NCBI RefSeq assembly: GCF_003319115.1
Contig: NZ_QOHF01000001.1
Location: 310,001 to 374,000, forward strand
From: Geodermatophilus sp. TF02-6
GTDB taxonomy: Bacteria > Actinomycetota > Actinomycetes > Mycobacteriales > Geodermatophilaceae
DNA: 64,000 nucleotides
Direction: 5' to 3'
The notes under the pieces: generated by a model
The model's input: only the letters and a program-made list of their open reading frames with translations
Told to the model about the DNA's origin: nothing
Database searches by the model: none
Program-made: the position numbers and the translations under genes
Shown: positions 17,011 through 25,078 of the stretch, one piece after another
Position numbering within the stretch: the stretch's first letter is position 1
How the letters are laid out: each line of letters begins with the position of its first letter

Positions 17011-18546
17011 ATGCACTTGACGCTTGAGGGGGTTCTCCGTCACCCGATCCTGCAGCAGGGGCAACCGTGCGTGCGGGCGGGCGCCACCGGCCTCCAGCGC
17101 CGGGTGCGGTGGATCCACTCCAGCGAGGTCATGGAGATCGCCTCCCTGCTGCGCGGTGGGGAGCTGCTCCTGACCGGTGGCGAGATGCTCGCCGGGGCCT
17201 CTGCGGCCGACCAGCGTCGCTATGTGCGTCAGCTGTCCGAACGCAGCGTCACGGGGGTGGCGATCGAGGTGGGCGTCGGGCTCCCCGCGATCCCCGCGGC
17301 GGTCATCAGCGAGGCCGACGACCTCGGCTTCCCGGTGATCGAGCTCCGCCGGCGGGTTCCCTTCGTCGACGTGGCCGAAGCGGTGAACGCCGAACTGGTG
17401 GACGAGTCGGTCACCCGGCTCAGACGTGGCGGCGAGCTCGCGCACGCGCTGTCGGGGATCCTCGGGCGCGGCGGGGACGTCCGAGCGCTGCTGGAGCTGC
17501 TGGAGCAGCGCACCGGCGTCCCGGTGGCGCTGTTCGACAGCAGAGGGCGGGTGATCACCGAGTTCCCCACCGGCACGGCCGCGGCGGCGGTCGACCCACC
17601 CGTGCCCCCGCACGGCGGCACGACGTCCCGGATCAGCGTCCGGGGCGCGCATGCGGCGACCCTCGTGTTCTACCCCGACGCGGACACGGACCCGGACCTG
17701 CTGGCGATCGTCGGGGAGCGGGCCAGCGAGGCCATCGTGCTGGCCCTGATGCGCAGCCACCCGCCCTCGACACGGGACTTCGCGGCCAGCGAGCTGGCGC
17801 GAACGGCCTGCCGGCGACCGCAGGAGCGCGACCGGCTGATCCACCTCGGGCAGCTCATCGGCTTCGATCCGGGCGACCCGGTCGTGGCGATCGCCATGGT
17901 CACCGCCGCCACGAGCGCCGGCCTGCCCGGCCTGGACGTCCTGCTCCGCCGCTCCGGCCGGATCGCGATGGACGTCTCGGACACCGAGGTCCGCGCGGTC
18001 GTGTCCCTTCCCGACCGCAGAGGCGCGGCGACCAACCGCACCGCGCTCGTCGCCCGGCTGGAGGACTGGGCCCGCGACCTGGACGCGGTGGTCGTCGGAG
18101 TGGGGCCCGCCGTCCCGGACCTGGCGTCGGTGTTCACCTCGATGGAACTGGCGGTGTCGTCGGCACAGCAGCGGCCCGCGTACGGCCCGGGGTCGGTGGT
18201 GGATGCGACGACCACCGCCATCGAGACCCTGCTGGGCGCCGAGGACCTCCGGTTCCGCCGCGAGCAGTTCGTCCGCGGTCAGCTGGCGATGCTGCTCTCC
18301 CTGCGGCCCACCGAGCGCGAGACCCTGCTGCACACCCTGGAGGTCTACCTCGACTCGGGGTGCAGCAAGACCCGCACCGCGGAGGTCTTGCACCTGCAGC
18401 GGCAGTCGCTCTACGGCCGACTCGAGCGCGCCTTCGGCATGGTGGGCGGCGATCCGACCGGCACCGAGCGGGCGCTGCCCCTGCACCTGGCGCTCCGGCT
18501 GCGCCACGGTCTGCACCACCTGGCGCACCAGCACCCGGCCGGCTGA
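17011..18546 (+). CDS. PucR-family transcriptional regulator
   Basis: 511 residues. An N-terminal PucR domain (about residues 5-125; LRGGELLLTGGEML) is followed by a GGDEF-like middle region and a C-terminal HTH_30 domain (ETLLHTLEVYLDSGCSKTRTAEVLHLQRQSLYGRLERA). PucR proteins control purine catabolism and amino acid use. It is divergent from the NCS1 permease, so its likely targets are the permease and deacetylase. The start is the ATG at 17011; the reading fits family length. Confidence 0.88.
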   Translation: MHLTLEGVLRHPILQQGQPCVRAGATGLQRRVRWIHSSEVMEIASLLRGGELLLTGGEMLAGASAADQRRYVRQLSERSVTGVAIEVGVGLPAIPAAVISEADDLGFPVIELRRRVPFVDVAEAVNAELVDESVTRLRRGGELAHALSGILGRGGDVRALLELLEQRTGVPVALFDSRGRVITEFPTGTAAAAVDPPVPPHGGTTSRISVRGAHAATLVFYPDADTDPDLLAIVGERASEAIVLALMRSHPPSTRDFAASELARTACRRPQERDRLIHLGQLIGFDPGDPVVAIAMVTAATSAGLPGLDVLLRRSGRIAMDVSDTEVRAVVSLPDRRGAATNRTALVARLEDWARDLDAVVVGVGPAVPDLASVFTSMELAVSSAQQRPAYGPGSVVDATTTAIETLLGAEDLRFRREQFVRGQLAMLLSLRPTERETLLHTLEVYLDSGCSKTRTAEVLHLQRQSLYGRLERAFGMVGGDPTGTERALPLHLALRLRHGLHHLAHQHPAG

Positions 18547-18563
18547 ACTCCGGCCCACCCACC

Positions 18564-19373
18564 TCAGGAGGTGCCGCCGAGCCGGGAACCGATGTCACCG
18601 GCGGCTGCGACGACCGCATCCCGGATCAGACCGAGCTGCTCGGTGGAGATCCGGAACCGCGGAGCCGAGACGAGCACCGTGGCCACCGGCTCGCCGCGGT
18701 GGTCGAACACGGGCGCCGCCACGCCCACCTCTTCCAGCGAGGTCTCGCCGTAGTTGACCGCGTATCCCTGCTCGGCGATCTCCCGGAGCCGGACCAGGTA
18801 GGTGTCCAGTGCCACCTCGGTGAGCCCGGGGTGGTCGACCACGCCCTTCATCAGCAGGGTGCGGACGGTGAACGGGTCGAGCTGGGCGAGGAAGACCTGC
18901 ACGGACGAGCTCCCGGCCGTGTTGTACCGGGTGCCCAGCGGGGTCGTGTGCTTGACCTGGGAAGAGCTCGGCACCTGCTCGACGCAGACCGCCTCTCCCC
19001 CGTCCCAGACCATGAGCGCCGCCGTCTCGCCGGTCCGGCGGCTGAGATCCTGCAGGACCGGATAGGCGACGCGCCGCACGTCGAGGTCGGCCAGCAACGG
19101 CCCGGCCATCGCGATGATCCCGAGACCGAGGCGGAACCGTCGGGTGGCGGGATCCCGCTCCACCAGGTTCTCCAGCTCGAGCGTGGCCAGGATGCGGGAA
19201 ACGGTGCTCTTGTGCAGACCCACCTTGCCGGCGATCTCCGAGACGCCCAGGACGGGTTCGTCGACCGAGAAGGCCCGCAGGACGGCGAGCCCGTTCTGCA
19301 GGACCGAGATCCCGCGCGCCTCCCCGTTCTCGGGGGTGTCGTCGGGCTGGAACCGGCTGCCTGTGCTGGTCAT
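18564..19373 (-). CDS. IclR-family regulator of the creatinase operon
   Basis: 269 residues. The winged HTH is at ~25-85 (LGVSEIAGKVGLHKSTVSRILATLE), and an IclR effector domain follows (RYNTAGSSSVQVFLAQL, EQGYAVNYGETSLEEVGVAAPV). It is third in a minus-strand unit after an MHS transporter and creatinase, so autoregulation is likely. The start ATG 19373 lies in the inner copy of a 17-bp tandem duplication. The outer copy's ATG opens a six-codon frame ending on this ATG (ATGA). Confidence 0.88.
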   Translation of the reverse strand: MTSTGSRFQPDDTPENGEARGISVLQNGLAVLRAFSVDEPVLGVSEIAGKVGLHKSTVSRILATLELENLVERDPATRRFRLGLGIIAMAGPLLADLDVRRVAYPVLQDLSRRTGETAALMVWDGGEAVCVEQVPSSSQVKHTTPLGTRYNTAGSSSVQVFLAQLDPFTVRTLLMKGVVDHPGLTEVALDTYLVRLREIAEQGYAVNYGETSLEEVGVAAPVFDHRGEPVATVLVSAPRFRISTEQLGLIRDAVVAAAGDIGSRLGGTS

Positions 19374-19397
19374 CGAACTGTGCTGGTCATCGAACTC
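19364..19397. repeat. 17-bp tandem duplication of an IclR start region
   Basis: TGCTGGTCATCGAACTG is followed directly by TGCTGGTCATCGAACTC. On the minus strand each copy reads GTTCGATGACCAGCACA and includes an ATG. The outer ATG (19390) is out of frame with the inner one (19373) and encodes MTSTVR, stopping at a TGA overlapping the inner ATG. Only the outer copy has GGGAG in front, so the regulator may depend on translational coupling from this mini-frame. Confidence 0.85.
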
Positions 19398-19458
19398 CCT
19401 TGTCGGCGACCGGCCTCCCGGAGGGGCAGAGACGGTCTCTGCCCCTCCGCGGCGGCGG

Positions 19459-20688
19459 TCAGACCCCGAGGACGTTGTGCTCCGGGCCGAAGGGGAACTT
19501 CGTGATGTTCTCGGCACCGTTCTCCTGCACGACCAGGATGTCGTGCTCGCGGTAGCCGCCGGCACCCGGCTGCCCCTCCGGCACCATGATCATCGGCTCC
19601 ATGGAGACGACCATGTTCGGCTCCAGGACGGTCTCGATGTCCTCGCGCAGCTCCAGGCCGGCCTCCCGGCCGTAGTAGTGGCTCAGCACGCCGAACGAGT
19701 GGCCGTAGCCGAACGTCCGGTTGGGCAGCAGGTCGTGCTCGATGTAGATCTCGTTGAGCCGGTGCGCGATCTCGGCGCAGCTGATGCCCGGCTTGATCAG
19801 CTCGAGGCCGGCGCGGTGCACCGCGACGTTGACCTCCCACAGCTCCAGGGACCGCTTGTCCGGCTCGCCGTAGAACAGCGTGCGCTCCAGGGCGGTGTAG
19901 TAGCCCGAGGTCATCGGGAAGCAGTTCAGGCTGAGGATGTCACCGCGCTGCACCCGCCGGGTGGTGGGCCAGTTGTGCGCCCCGTCGGTGTTGATCCCGG
20001 ACTGGAACCACACCCAGGTGTCCCGGATCTCGGTGTGCGGGAAGGCGCGCGCGATCTCCCGGACCATGGCGTTCGTGCCGGCGAGGGCGACCTCGAACTC
20101 CGGCACCCCCTCGGTGATCGCCGCACGGATCGCCTCGCCACCGAGGTCGCCGATGCGGGCGCCGTGCTTGATGACCTCGATCTCCTCGGCCGACTTGACC
20201 ATGCGCTGACGCATCGCCGCCTTGGAGATGTCGGTGAGGACGGCGTCGGGGAACGCCGCGGCGAACTTCTGCCGCATCTCCAGCGGCAGGCTGTCGTCCT
20301 CGACGCCGATCCGGCCCGGGTTGACGCCCCGGCTGCGCAGGCTCTCGCGGATCACCCACACGTAGTTGTCGCGGTGCCAGTCGGTGTAGACGACGTTGTC
20401 GCCGTAGGTGCGCCGCCACGGCATGCCGGCGTCGATGTTGGCCGAGACCGTGTACTGGTCGTCCGCCGTCACCACGTAGGCGTAGGGCCGGCCGAAGGAC
20501 GTGTAGAGGAAGTCCGAGTAGTACTTCACGTTGTGGTACGAGGTGAGCAGCGCGACGTCCACGCCCTGCTCGGCCATGACCTTGCGCAGGGACGAGAGCC
20601 GGCGCTCCATCTCCTCGGCGGAGAAGGTCTGCTGCTCCTTCTCGCCGTTGTGGATCACCTTGAGGCGTTCGAGCTCGGTGACGGACAT
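19459..20688 (-). CDS. Creatinase (creatine amidinohydrolase)
   Basis: 409 residues of the metal-free creatinase branch of the M24 (pita-bread) fold. GRPYAYVVTA, IDAGMPWRRTYGDN, SGINTDGAHNWPTTRR with the catalytic His (H238), SLNCFPMTSGYYTALERTLF and GYGHSFGVLSHYYGREAGLELREDIETV all match creatinases rather than metal-binding prolidases. It splits creatine to sarcosine and urea; urea can then enter the nearby urease. The start is ATG 20688, with AAGGAGAGACACC upstream. It is preceded by a transporter and followed by an IclR gene on the same strand. No sarcosine oxidase is in the window. Confidence 0.93.
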   Translation of the reverse strand: MSVTELERLKVIHNGEKEQQTFSAEEMERRLSSLRKVMAEQGVDVALLTSYHNVKYYSDFLYTSFGRPYAYVVTADDQYTVSANIDAGMPWRRTYGDNVVYTDWHRDNYVWVIRESLRSRGVNPGRIGVEDDSLPLEMRQKFAAAFPDAVLTDISKAAMRQRMVKSAEEIEVIKHGARIGDLGGEAIRAAITEGVPEFEVALAGTNAMVREIARAFPHTEIRDTWVWFQSGINTDGAHNWPTTRRVQRGDILSLNCFPMTSGYYTALERTLFYGEPDKRSLELWEVNVAVHRAGLELIKPGISCAEIAHRLNEIYIEHDLLPNRTFGYGHSFGVLSHYYGREAGLELREDIETVLEPNMVVSMEPMIMVPEGQPGAGGYREHDILVVQENGAENITKFPFGPEHNVLGV

Positions 20689-20739
20689 GGTGTCTCTCCT
20701 TGTTGTTCTCGAGGGTGTTCGTCGGAGGAGTGGGGTGTC

Positions 20740-22077
20740 TCAGGTCTCGCGGAGTGGCTCGCGGGAGGTCTCTCGACTCGCCAGCACCGCGATACCGGAG
20801 ACGAGCGCAGCGGCGACGAGATACCAGGCCGGGGCGATGGTGCTCCCGGTCCGGGAGATGAGCAGGGTCGCCACGAAGGGCGCGGTGCCACCGAACACGG
20901 CGTTGGCCAGGTTGAAGCTGACCGCGAAACCGCTGTACCGGACGCGCGTCGGGAACATCTCGGCGAGGAAGCTGGGCAGGGTGCCGTCGTTGAGGGTGAG
21001 CATCGCGCCGAGCACGACCTGGAGCAGCACGATCGTCAGGAAGCCTGCGCCGTCCAGGAGCATGAAGGCCGGCACCGTGAACAGGATGAACAGCGCCGAT
21101 GCGGTGACCAGTACCGCCCTGCGGCCGAACCGGTCGGAGGCGATACCGGTGAGGAAGATGAAGCCGATGTAGGTCGCGAGCGCAACGGTCGTGGCGAGGA
21201 AGGACTCGGTGGCACCGAACCCGAGTTCCTCGGACAGGTAGGTCGGCATGTAGCTGAGCAGCACGTAGAAGGCGACGGCGTTCAGCAGGGCGGCGCCCAG
21301 GGCCAGCAGCAGTCGCTTGGGGTGCCGCTTGAAGATGTCGAGCACCGGCGTGCGGGCGACCTCGTGATCGGTCTCCAGGGCCCGGAAGGCGGGAGTGTCC
21401 TCGAGCCGGTTCCGGATGTAGCGCCCGATGAGGCCCATCGGGGCCGCGAGCAGGAACGGCAGTCGCCACCCCCAGCTGTGCAGGTGGTCGTCGGACAGGA
21501 CACCGGTCAGCAGAGCCGCCAGCAGCGAGCCGAACAGCAGCCCGGCGGCGGTGCTCGCCGGGACGACCGCGGCGTAGCGGCCCCGGCGGTTGGCCGGGGC
21601 GTACTCCACGAGGAAGGAGGAGGCGCCCGCGTACTCGCCGGATGCGGAGAAGCCCTGCACGACCCTGACGACGAGGAGCAGGACGGGCGAGAGGATCCCG
21701 ACGGCCGCGTACGTCGGCAGGAACGCGATGGCGAACGTGGCGACCGACATGATCAGGATCGAGTAGGACAGCGCGCTCCGCCGGCCGACCTTGTCGCCGA
21801 TGTGCCCCCAGACCAGGCCACCGACCGGGCGCACGAAGAACGAGATGGCGAAGACGGCGAAGGTGAGCAGCAGGCCGGTGGTCCGGTCCGCCGCGGGGAA
21901 GAAGACCGTGGAGATGACGGCAGCCAGGTAGCCGTAGACGGCGTAGTCGAACCACTCGACGAAGTTGCCGATGAAGCTCGCCGCCACCACGCGACGGCGG
22001 ATGCCGGCGTCGGTGGCGGTCGGCGCCGCGGCCGGGCCGGGAACGGTTGCCGTGAGGTTGTGGCTCATGGTGTCCAT
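20740..22077 (-). CDS. MFS transporter, metabolite:H+ symporter (MHS) family
   Basis: 445 residues, about 12 membrane segments. FVEWFDYAVYGYLA at the first segment and GHIGDKVGRRSAL in the 2-3 loop are the MHS (ProP/ShiA/KgtP-type) signatures. Placed directly upstream of creatinase, it most likely imports creatine or a related guanidino compound. The start is the ATG at 22077; a second ATG three codons later also fits. A GTTGC/GCAAC composite palindrome lies 35-59 bp upstream. Confidence 0.88.
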   Translation of the reverse strand: MDTMSHNLTATVPGPAAAPTATDAGIRRRVVAASFIGNFVEWFDYAVYGYLAAVISTVFFPAADRTTGLLLTFAVFAISFFVRPVGGLVWGHIGDKVGRRSALSYSILIMSVATFAIAFLPTYAAVGILSPVLLLVVRVVQGFSASGEYAGASSFLVEYAPANRRGRYAAVVPASTAAGLLFGSLLAALLTGVLSDDHLHSWGWRLPFLLAAPMGLIGRYIRNRLEDTPAFRALETDHEVARTPVLDIFKRHPKRLLLALGAALLNAVAFYVLLSYMPTYLSEELGFGATESFLATTVALATYIGFIFLTGIASDRFGRRAVLVTASALFILFTVPAFMLLDGAGFLTIVLLQVVLGAMLTLNDGTLPSFLAEMFPTRVRYSGFAVSFNLANAVFGGTAPFVATLLISRTGSTIAPAWYLVAAALVSGIAVLASRETSREPLRET

Positions 22078-22111
22078 CCGGTGGGCTCAGTGGTGCGACT
22101 GAGAGCTTGAT

Positions 22112-22136
22112 GTTGCGTCAATAGCAACGCGGTTGC
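22112..22136. promoter_or_regulatory. Composite operator A: GTTGC-N7-GCAAC-N3-GTTGC
   Basis: 25-bp site made of two overlapping palindromes sharing the GCAAC centre, 35 bp upstream of the MHS transporter. The same layout with different spacer bases recurs at 22244-22268. The IclR protein encoded at the end of the creatinase unit is the best candidate to bind. A further CAAC-GTA-GTTG palindrome is found a few bases downstream. Confidence 0.6.
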
Positions 22137-22243
22137 ATCAACGTAGTTGTGGCCCGCGCCACTGTCAAGCAGCCCAGGAGCGACGAGACGCTCGAGCACC
22201 CCGGCCCTCTCGACCGCTCCACGGTCGTCAGTGCCACACTCAT

Positions 22244-22268
22244 GTTGCTCTTAAAGCAACGCCGTTGC
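22244..22268. promoter_or_regulatory. Composite operator B: GTTGC-N7-GCAAC-N3-GTTGC
   Basis: Same 5-7-5-3-5 architecture as the site at 22112-22136, with a different N7 (TCTTAAA) and N3 (GCC). It lies in front of a quinone-oxidoreductase remnant on the plus strand, so a second, now dead, target promoter may once have been controlled by the same regulator. Confidence 0.55.
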
Positions 22269-22290
22269 GGCGACTCCGTCCCCGCGGTCG

Positions 22291-22640
22291 CGATGGCCCA
22301 TCTCGCGGCGACCGCGCACCTCGCCCTCGTCGTCCACGCCGAGCTGCAGGCCGGGGAGTCGGTCTACGTCGCCGGCGGCGCCGGCGACGTAGACGGTGCG
22401 GCGATCATCCTCGCCACGCGGGTCGGCACACGGGTGATCGCAGCGCCGGGGCCGGCGGTCTCGACCGTTGCCACGCCCCAGGCGCCGCCATCGACCACCG
22501 CGACCGCCACGTGGTGCAGCGCCTCACCGAGGCGGCTCCCGACGGGGTGGACGTGCACCTGGACACCTCCGGCCGCCTCGACCTGGATCCGGCCCTAGAC
22601 CTGCTCACCCACCGGGGCCGCACCGTCGGTCAGCCGCCGG
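22291..22640 (+). pseudogene. Remnant of zinc-type/quinone oxidoreductase (MDR family)
   Basis: One frame reads AHLALVVHAELQAGESVYVAGGAGDVDGAAIILATRVGTRVIAAPG, the nucleotide-binding stretch of quinone oxidoreductases. A second frame then continues VVQRLTEAAPDGVDVHLDTSGRLDLDPALDLLTHRGRTV, which follows in the same family. A frameshift near 22470-22490 joins them. The N-terminal catalytic domain and the C-terminus are absent. Boundaries are approximate. Confidence 0.6.
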
Positions 22641-23676
22641 CCGGCCCCCGCGGCCCCTCTCCGAGCTGCCGGTCGTCGGGATGGCCGCTGCCGCGGGGCG
22701 GTGCGAAGCCCTGAGCGGTGCCGTCGGTGATCTGCACCTGGTCCTCCCAGGGCAGCCGGTAACGACCCGCGGCGAGGTCGGTCATGTAGGTGTAGGGGCA
22801 GTCGGTGGCACCGCCGGCCACGGCGACGTACCCGCGGTGACCGAGTTGGTAGATGTTGTTCTCCGCGCCCCAGCCGATGCGGGCCTCGTCGGCGCGGCTC
22901 GGGACGACGGTGCCGGTGACCACCCGGTCAGGGTGCCCGTCGCCCTCGACGGTCGGCTGCCCCTCGTAGTCGCAGATCATCGCCTCGCCCATGGACCAGA
23001 TGCCGGTCGTGTCGGGTCCGGCGAGAGCGACGGAGGCGGTGTAGGCCAGGTTGGTGAACGCGTTGACCTGGTTGGTGATCCGCCAGGAGTGCCGGATCGG
23101 ATAGGTGTACCCAGCGGTGCGCAGGATGACGTTGGCGCCCTGGTAGGCAGCCTCACGCGCCATCTCCGGTAGCTGCCCGTCGTGGCAGATGATCAATGCG
23201 AGCTTCGCGCCGGCCGGCCCGTCGCACACCGGGATCCCCAGGTCGCCGGGTTCCCACGGTTCGAACGGCACCCACGGGTGCATCTTCCGGTAGTACAGCG
23301 CGATCTCCCCGCGATCGTCGACGATGATCCCGCTGTTGAAGGGGGCGCCGTTCGGGTTGCGTTCCATGAGCGAGAAGCAGCCCCACACCTGGGCCTCGGC
23401 ACACGCGCCGCGCCAGGTCTCCACCTCGGGACCGTCGAGGTCGCAGAGCAGCTCGTCGTCGACCCAGCTCTTGGGGTTCAGCCCGTTCAGGCTGTACTCG
23501 GGGAACACCAGCAGGTCCAAGGTGGGCAGCCCGGCCTTGCCGCCGCGGACCATGTCGGCGATCTTCGCCGCGGTCGTCTTGAGGTGTTCCGGGCGCGTCA
23601 CCTCGGGAACAGCGAACTGCACCAGCCCGAGAGTCAGCCCTCCGGGTGGCGGGTTGAGACCACCGAGACCGTTCAT
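22630..23676 (-). CDS. amiF: Formamidase (nitrilase superfamily)
   Basis: 348 residues, starting MNGLGGLN as in AmiF-type formamidases. The nitrilase-fold catalytic triad is E60 (FPEYSLNG), K131 (YYRKMHPW) and C164 (IICHDG). The long match through WGAENNIYQLGHRGYVAV and DCPYTYM...YRLPWEDQVQITDGT separates it from ordinary aliphatic amidases. It hydrolyses formamide to formate and ammonia. The start is ATG 23676, with GGAAGGGGATCCG upstream. It lies 312 bp downstream of the urea transporter on the same strand, in keeping with a nitrogen-release role next to urease. Confidence 0.92.
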   Translation of the reverse strand: MNGLGGLNPPPGGLTLGLVQFAVPEVTRPEHLKTTAAKIADMVRGGKAGLPTLDLLVFPEYSLNGLNPKSWVDDELLCDLDGPEVETWRGACAEAQVWGCFSLMERNPNGAPFNSGIIVDDRGEIALYYRKMHPWVPFEPWEPGDLGIPVCDGPAGAKLALIICHDGQLPEMAREAAYQGANVILRTAGYTYPIRHSWRITNQVNAFTNLAYTASVALAGPDTTGIWSMGEAMICDYEGQPTVEGDGHPDRVVTGTVVPSRADEARIGWGAENNIYQLGHRGYVAVAGGATDCPYTYMTDLAAGRYRLPWEDQVQITDGTAQGFAPPRGSGHPDDRQLGEGPRGPAGG

Positions 23677-23988
23677 CGGATCCCCTTCCGGACCGGACCG
23701 CTGGGATGGGTGTGCCCCCGGTGGCGGTGCCCAATCCCATGTCTGGCGTACCCGCCGGGCGTCCCCGCGGGAGGGTCGAGGCTCAGGGCTCGACGACGCT
23801 CCCACGGGGACGTGGTCCGCGCGGATCGACCGGTCCCCCGGCGTCCTCGCCCCGGTCGCGCCGCCCATCGGCTGCCGAGGTCGCAGAGCCAGGTCTCGGC
23901 CGGATGCCGCGGTCGACCTGGCAACGGGGTGGTGCCGGGTACCCCGGAAGCACCGTCCGGGGCACCCGGCGACCGGTCAGCGGAGCGT
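23677..23988. other. Intergenic gap between urea transporter and formamidase
   Basis: 312 bp without a credible gene. It holds the strong hairpin annotated at 23935-23969, just downstream of the urea transporter stop, and the formamidase promoter region. No clear -10/-35 pair was recognised. Confidence 0.6.
23935..23969 (-). terminator. GC-rich hairpin after the urease operon
   Basis: CCGGGTACCCCGG (23935-23947) pairs with CCGGGGCACCCGG (23957-23969), 12 of 13 positions, with a 9-nt loop. It is 20 bp beyond the urea transporter stop. There is no U-tract, as is common for actinobacterial hairpin terminators. Confidence 0.55.
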
Positions 23989-25068
23989 TCAGCGATCCCC
24001 GGCTCCCGGGCTGCCGCTGTCCCGGGCGTCGCTCCCGGACCGCGTCCCGCGGCGGCTGTCGGAGCTCAGGTTCCCCTCCGGCGTGGTCACCTCGGCGGGA
24101 TCGACCGTGCGCAGCCGGGTCAACGACGTGGCCGCCAGCACGAAGACCCAGGTCGTGACCACGAAGGGCGCGGTGAGGATCGGCAGCCCCACCGGGCTGA
24201 GGATGGTGGCGAAGGTGCCGTAGACCACGACGGCGGCGATCCCGCCGACGGCCGCCAGCAGCGCCGACCGGTAGCTGAGCGCGTAGTACAACCCGCCGAG
24301 GGCGATGACGGTCAGGACGGAGTTGTACCCGGACAGACCGTCGCGCAGGGCCGTCGCCGGCAGCCCCAGGGCCCATCCGGTGCCCAGCCCGATCAGGCTG
24401 CCCACGGCGGCGGCGGCGGCCGAGATGCGGGAGTTCACCAGGATCCCGACGAGGAAGGCCACCCCCGTCCACAGCCCGGATTGCAGGAACACCTGCGAGA
24501 AGCCGTTGAGGAAGCCGGAGAGCAGGTCGGCCGGGGTCAACGATCCTCCCCCGCCGCCCGCCTGCGCCGGCAGGTGCGGCAGCTCCAGCAGCGCGGGCGA
24601 GGGTGCCAGGTGCGGGAACTGGTGCAGAGCGGCGAGGAACACCCAGGTCGTCGCGACGAATGCCGCGGTCAGGCTCGGGACGTGGGCGAAGCTCAGGAAG
24701 TTCTGGATGCCCGCGGTGAGGACGGCCGAGACGGCGCACGCCAGGACGACGTACGCGATCAGGCGCTCCTGCCGCTCGATGTAGAAGGAGAGGTCGATCG
24801 CGGTGAGGGTGCCGTTGAAGCCGTACAGCCCCTGACCGACCGATTCGCGAGGAGCGCTGATCACCAGGGCGGTCACGGTGGCGACGACGGTGCCCAGCAG
24901 GGCGTAGAGGCCCGACCGGTAGCTGCTCAGGAAGATGCCGAGCAGGATGAGCGCGCCGGTGAGCGGGTTGTTCTGCAGGAACACCTGCCCGATCCCGCGG
25001 AGCACCGCGTCGACGAACTGTCCGGGCGGGGACCTCGTCAGCTTCGCCGCCACCGCTGGGGTTCTCAT
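23989..25068 (-). CDS. Urea transporter (UT family)
   Basis: 359 residues with two homologous halves, each starting with a GQVFLQNNPLTGALILLGI-like (residues ~27-45) or SQVFLQSGLWTGVAFLVGI-like segment. This internal duplication and the paired LTAxF..TTWVF segments are hallmarks of channel-type urea transporters. It allows passive urea entry across the membrane for the urease encoded upstream. The start is ATG 25068. A polar, basic C-terminal tail of ~40 residues (SDSRRGTRSGSDARDSGS) is probably disordered. It follows ureD by 10 bp. Confidence 0.9.
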   Translation of the reverse strand: MRTPAVAAKLTRSPPGQFVDAVLRGIGQVFLQNNPLTGALILLGIFLSSYRSGLYALLGTVVATVTALVISAPRESVGQGLYGFNGTLTAIDLSFYIERQERLIAYVVLACAVSAVLTAGIQNFLSFAHVPSLTAAFVATTWVFLAALHQFPHLAPSPALLELPHLPAQAGGGGGSLTPADLLSGFLNGFSQVFLQSGLWTGVAFLVGILVNSRISAAAAAVGSLIGLGTGWALGLPATALRDGLSGYNSVLTVIALGGLYYALSYRSALLAAVGGIAAVVVYGTFATILSPVGLPILTAPFVVTTWVFVLAATSLTRLRTVDPAEVTTPEGNLSSDSRRGTRSGSDARDSGSPGAGDR

Positions 25069-25078
25069 CCGGCCGCCC

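Noticed and set aside
17067-19505. Very long plus-strand frame across the PucR gene
   Set aside because: Out of frame with pucR and antisense to the IclR gene; Arg/Pro/Gly-rich translation with no domain.
19114-22110. 998-codon frame antisense to creatinase and its transporter
   Set aside because: The opposite strand encodes clear full-length proteins; this frame is an antisense shadow rich in Val, Asp and Gly.
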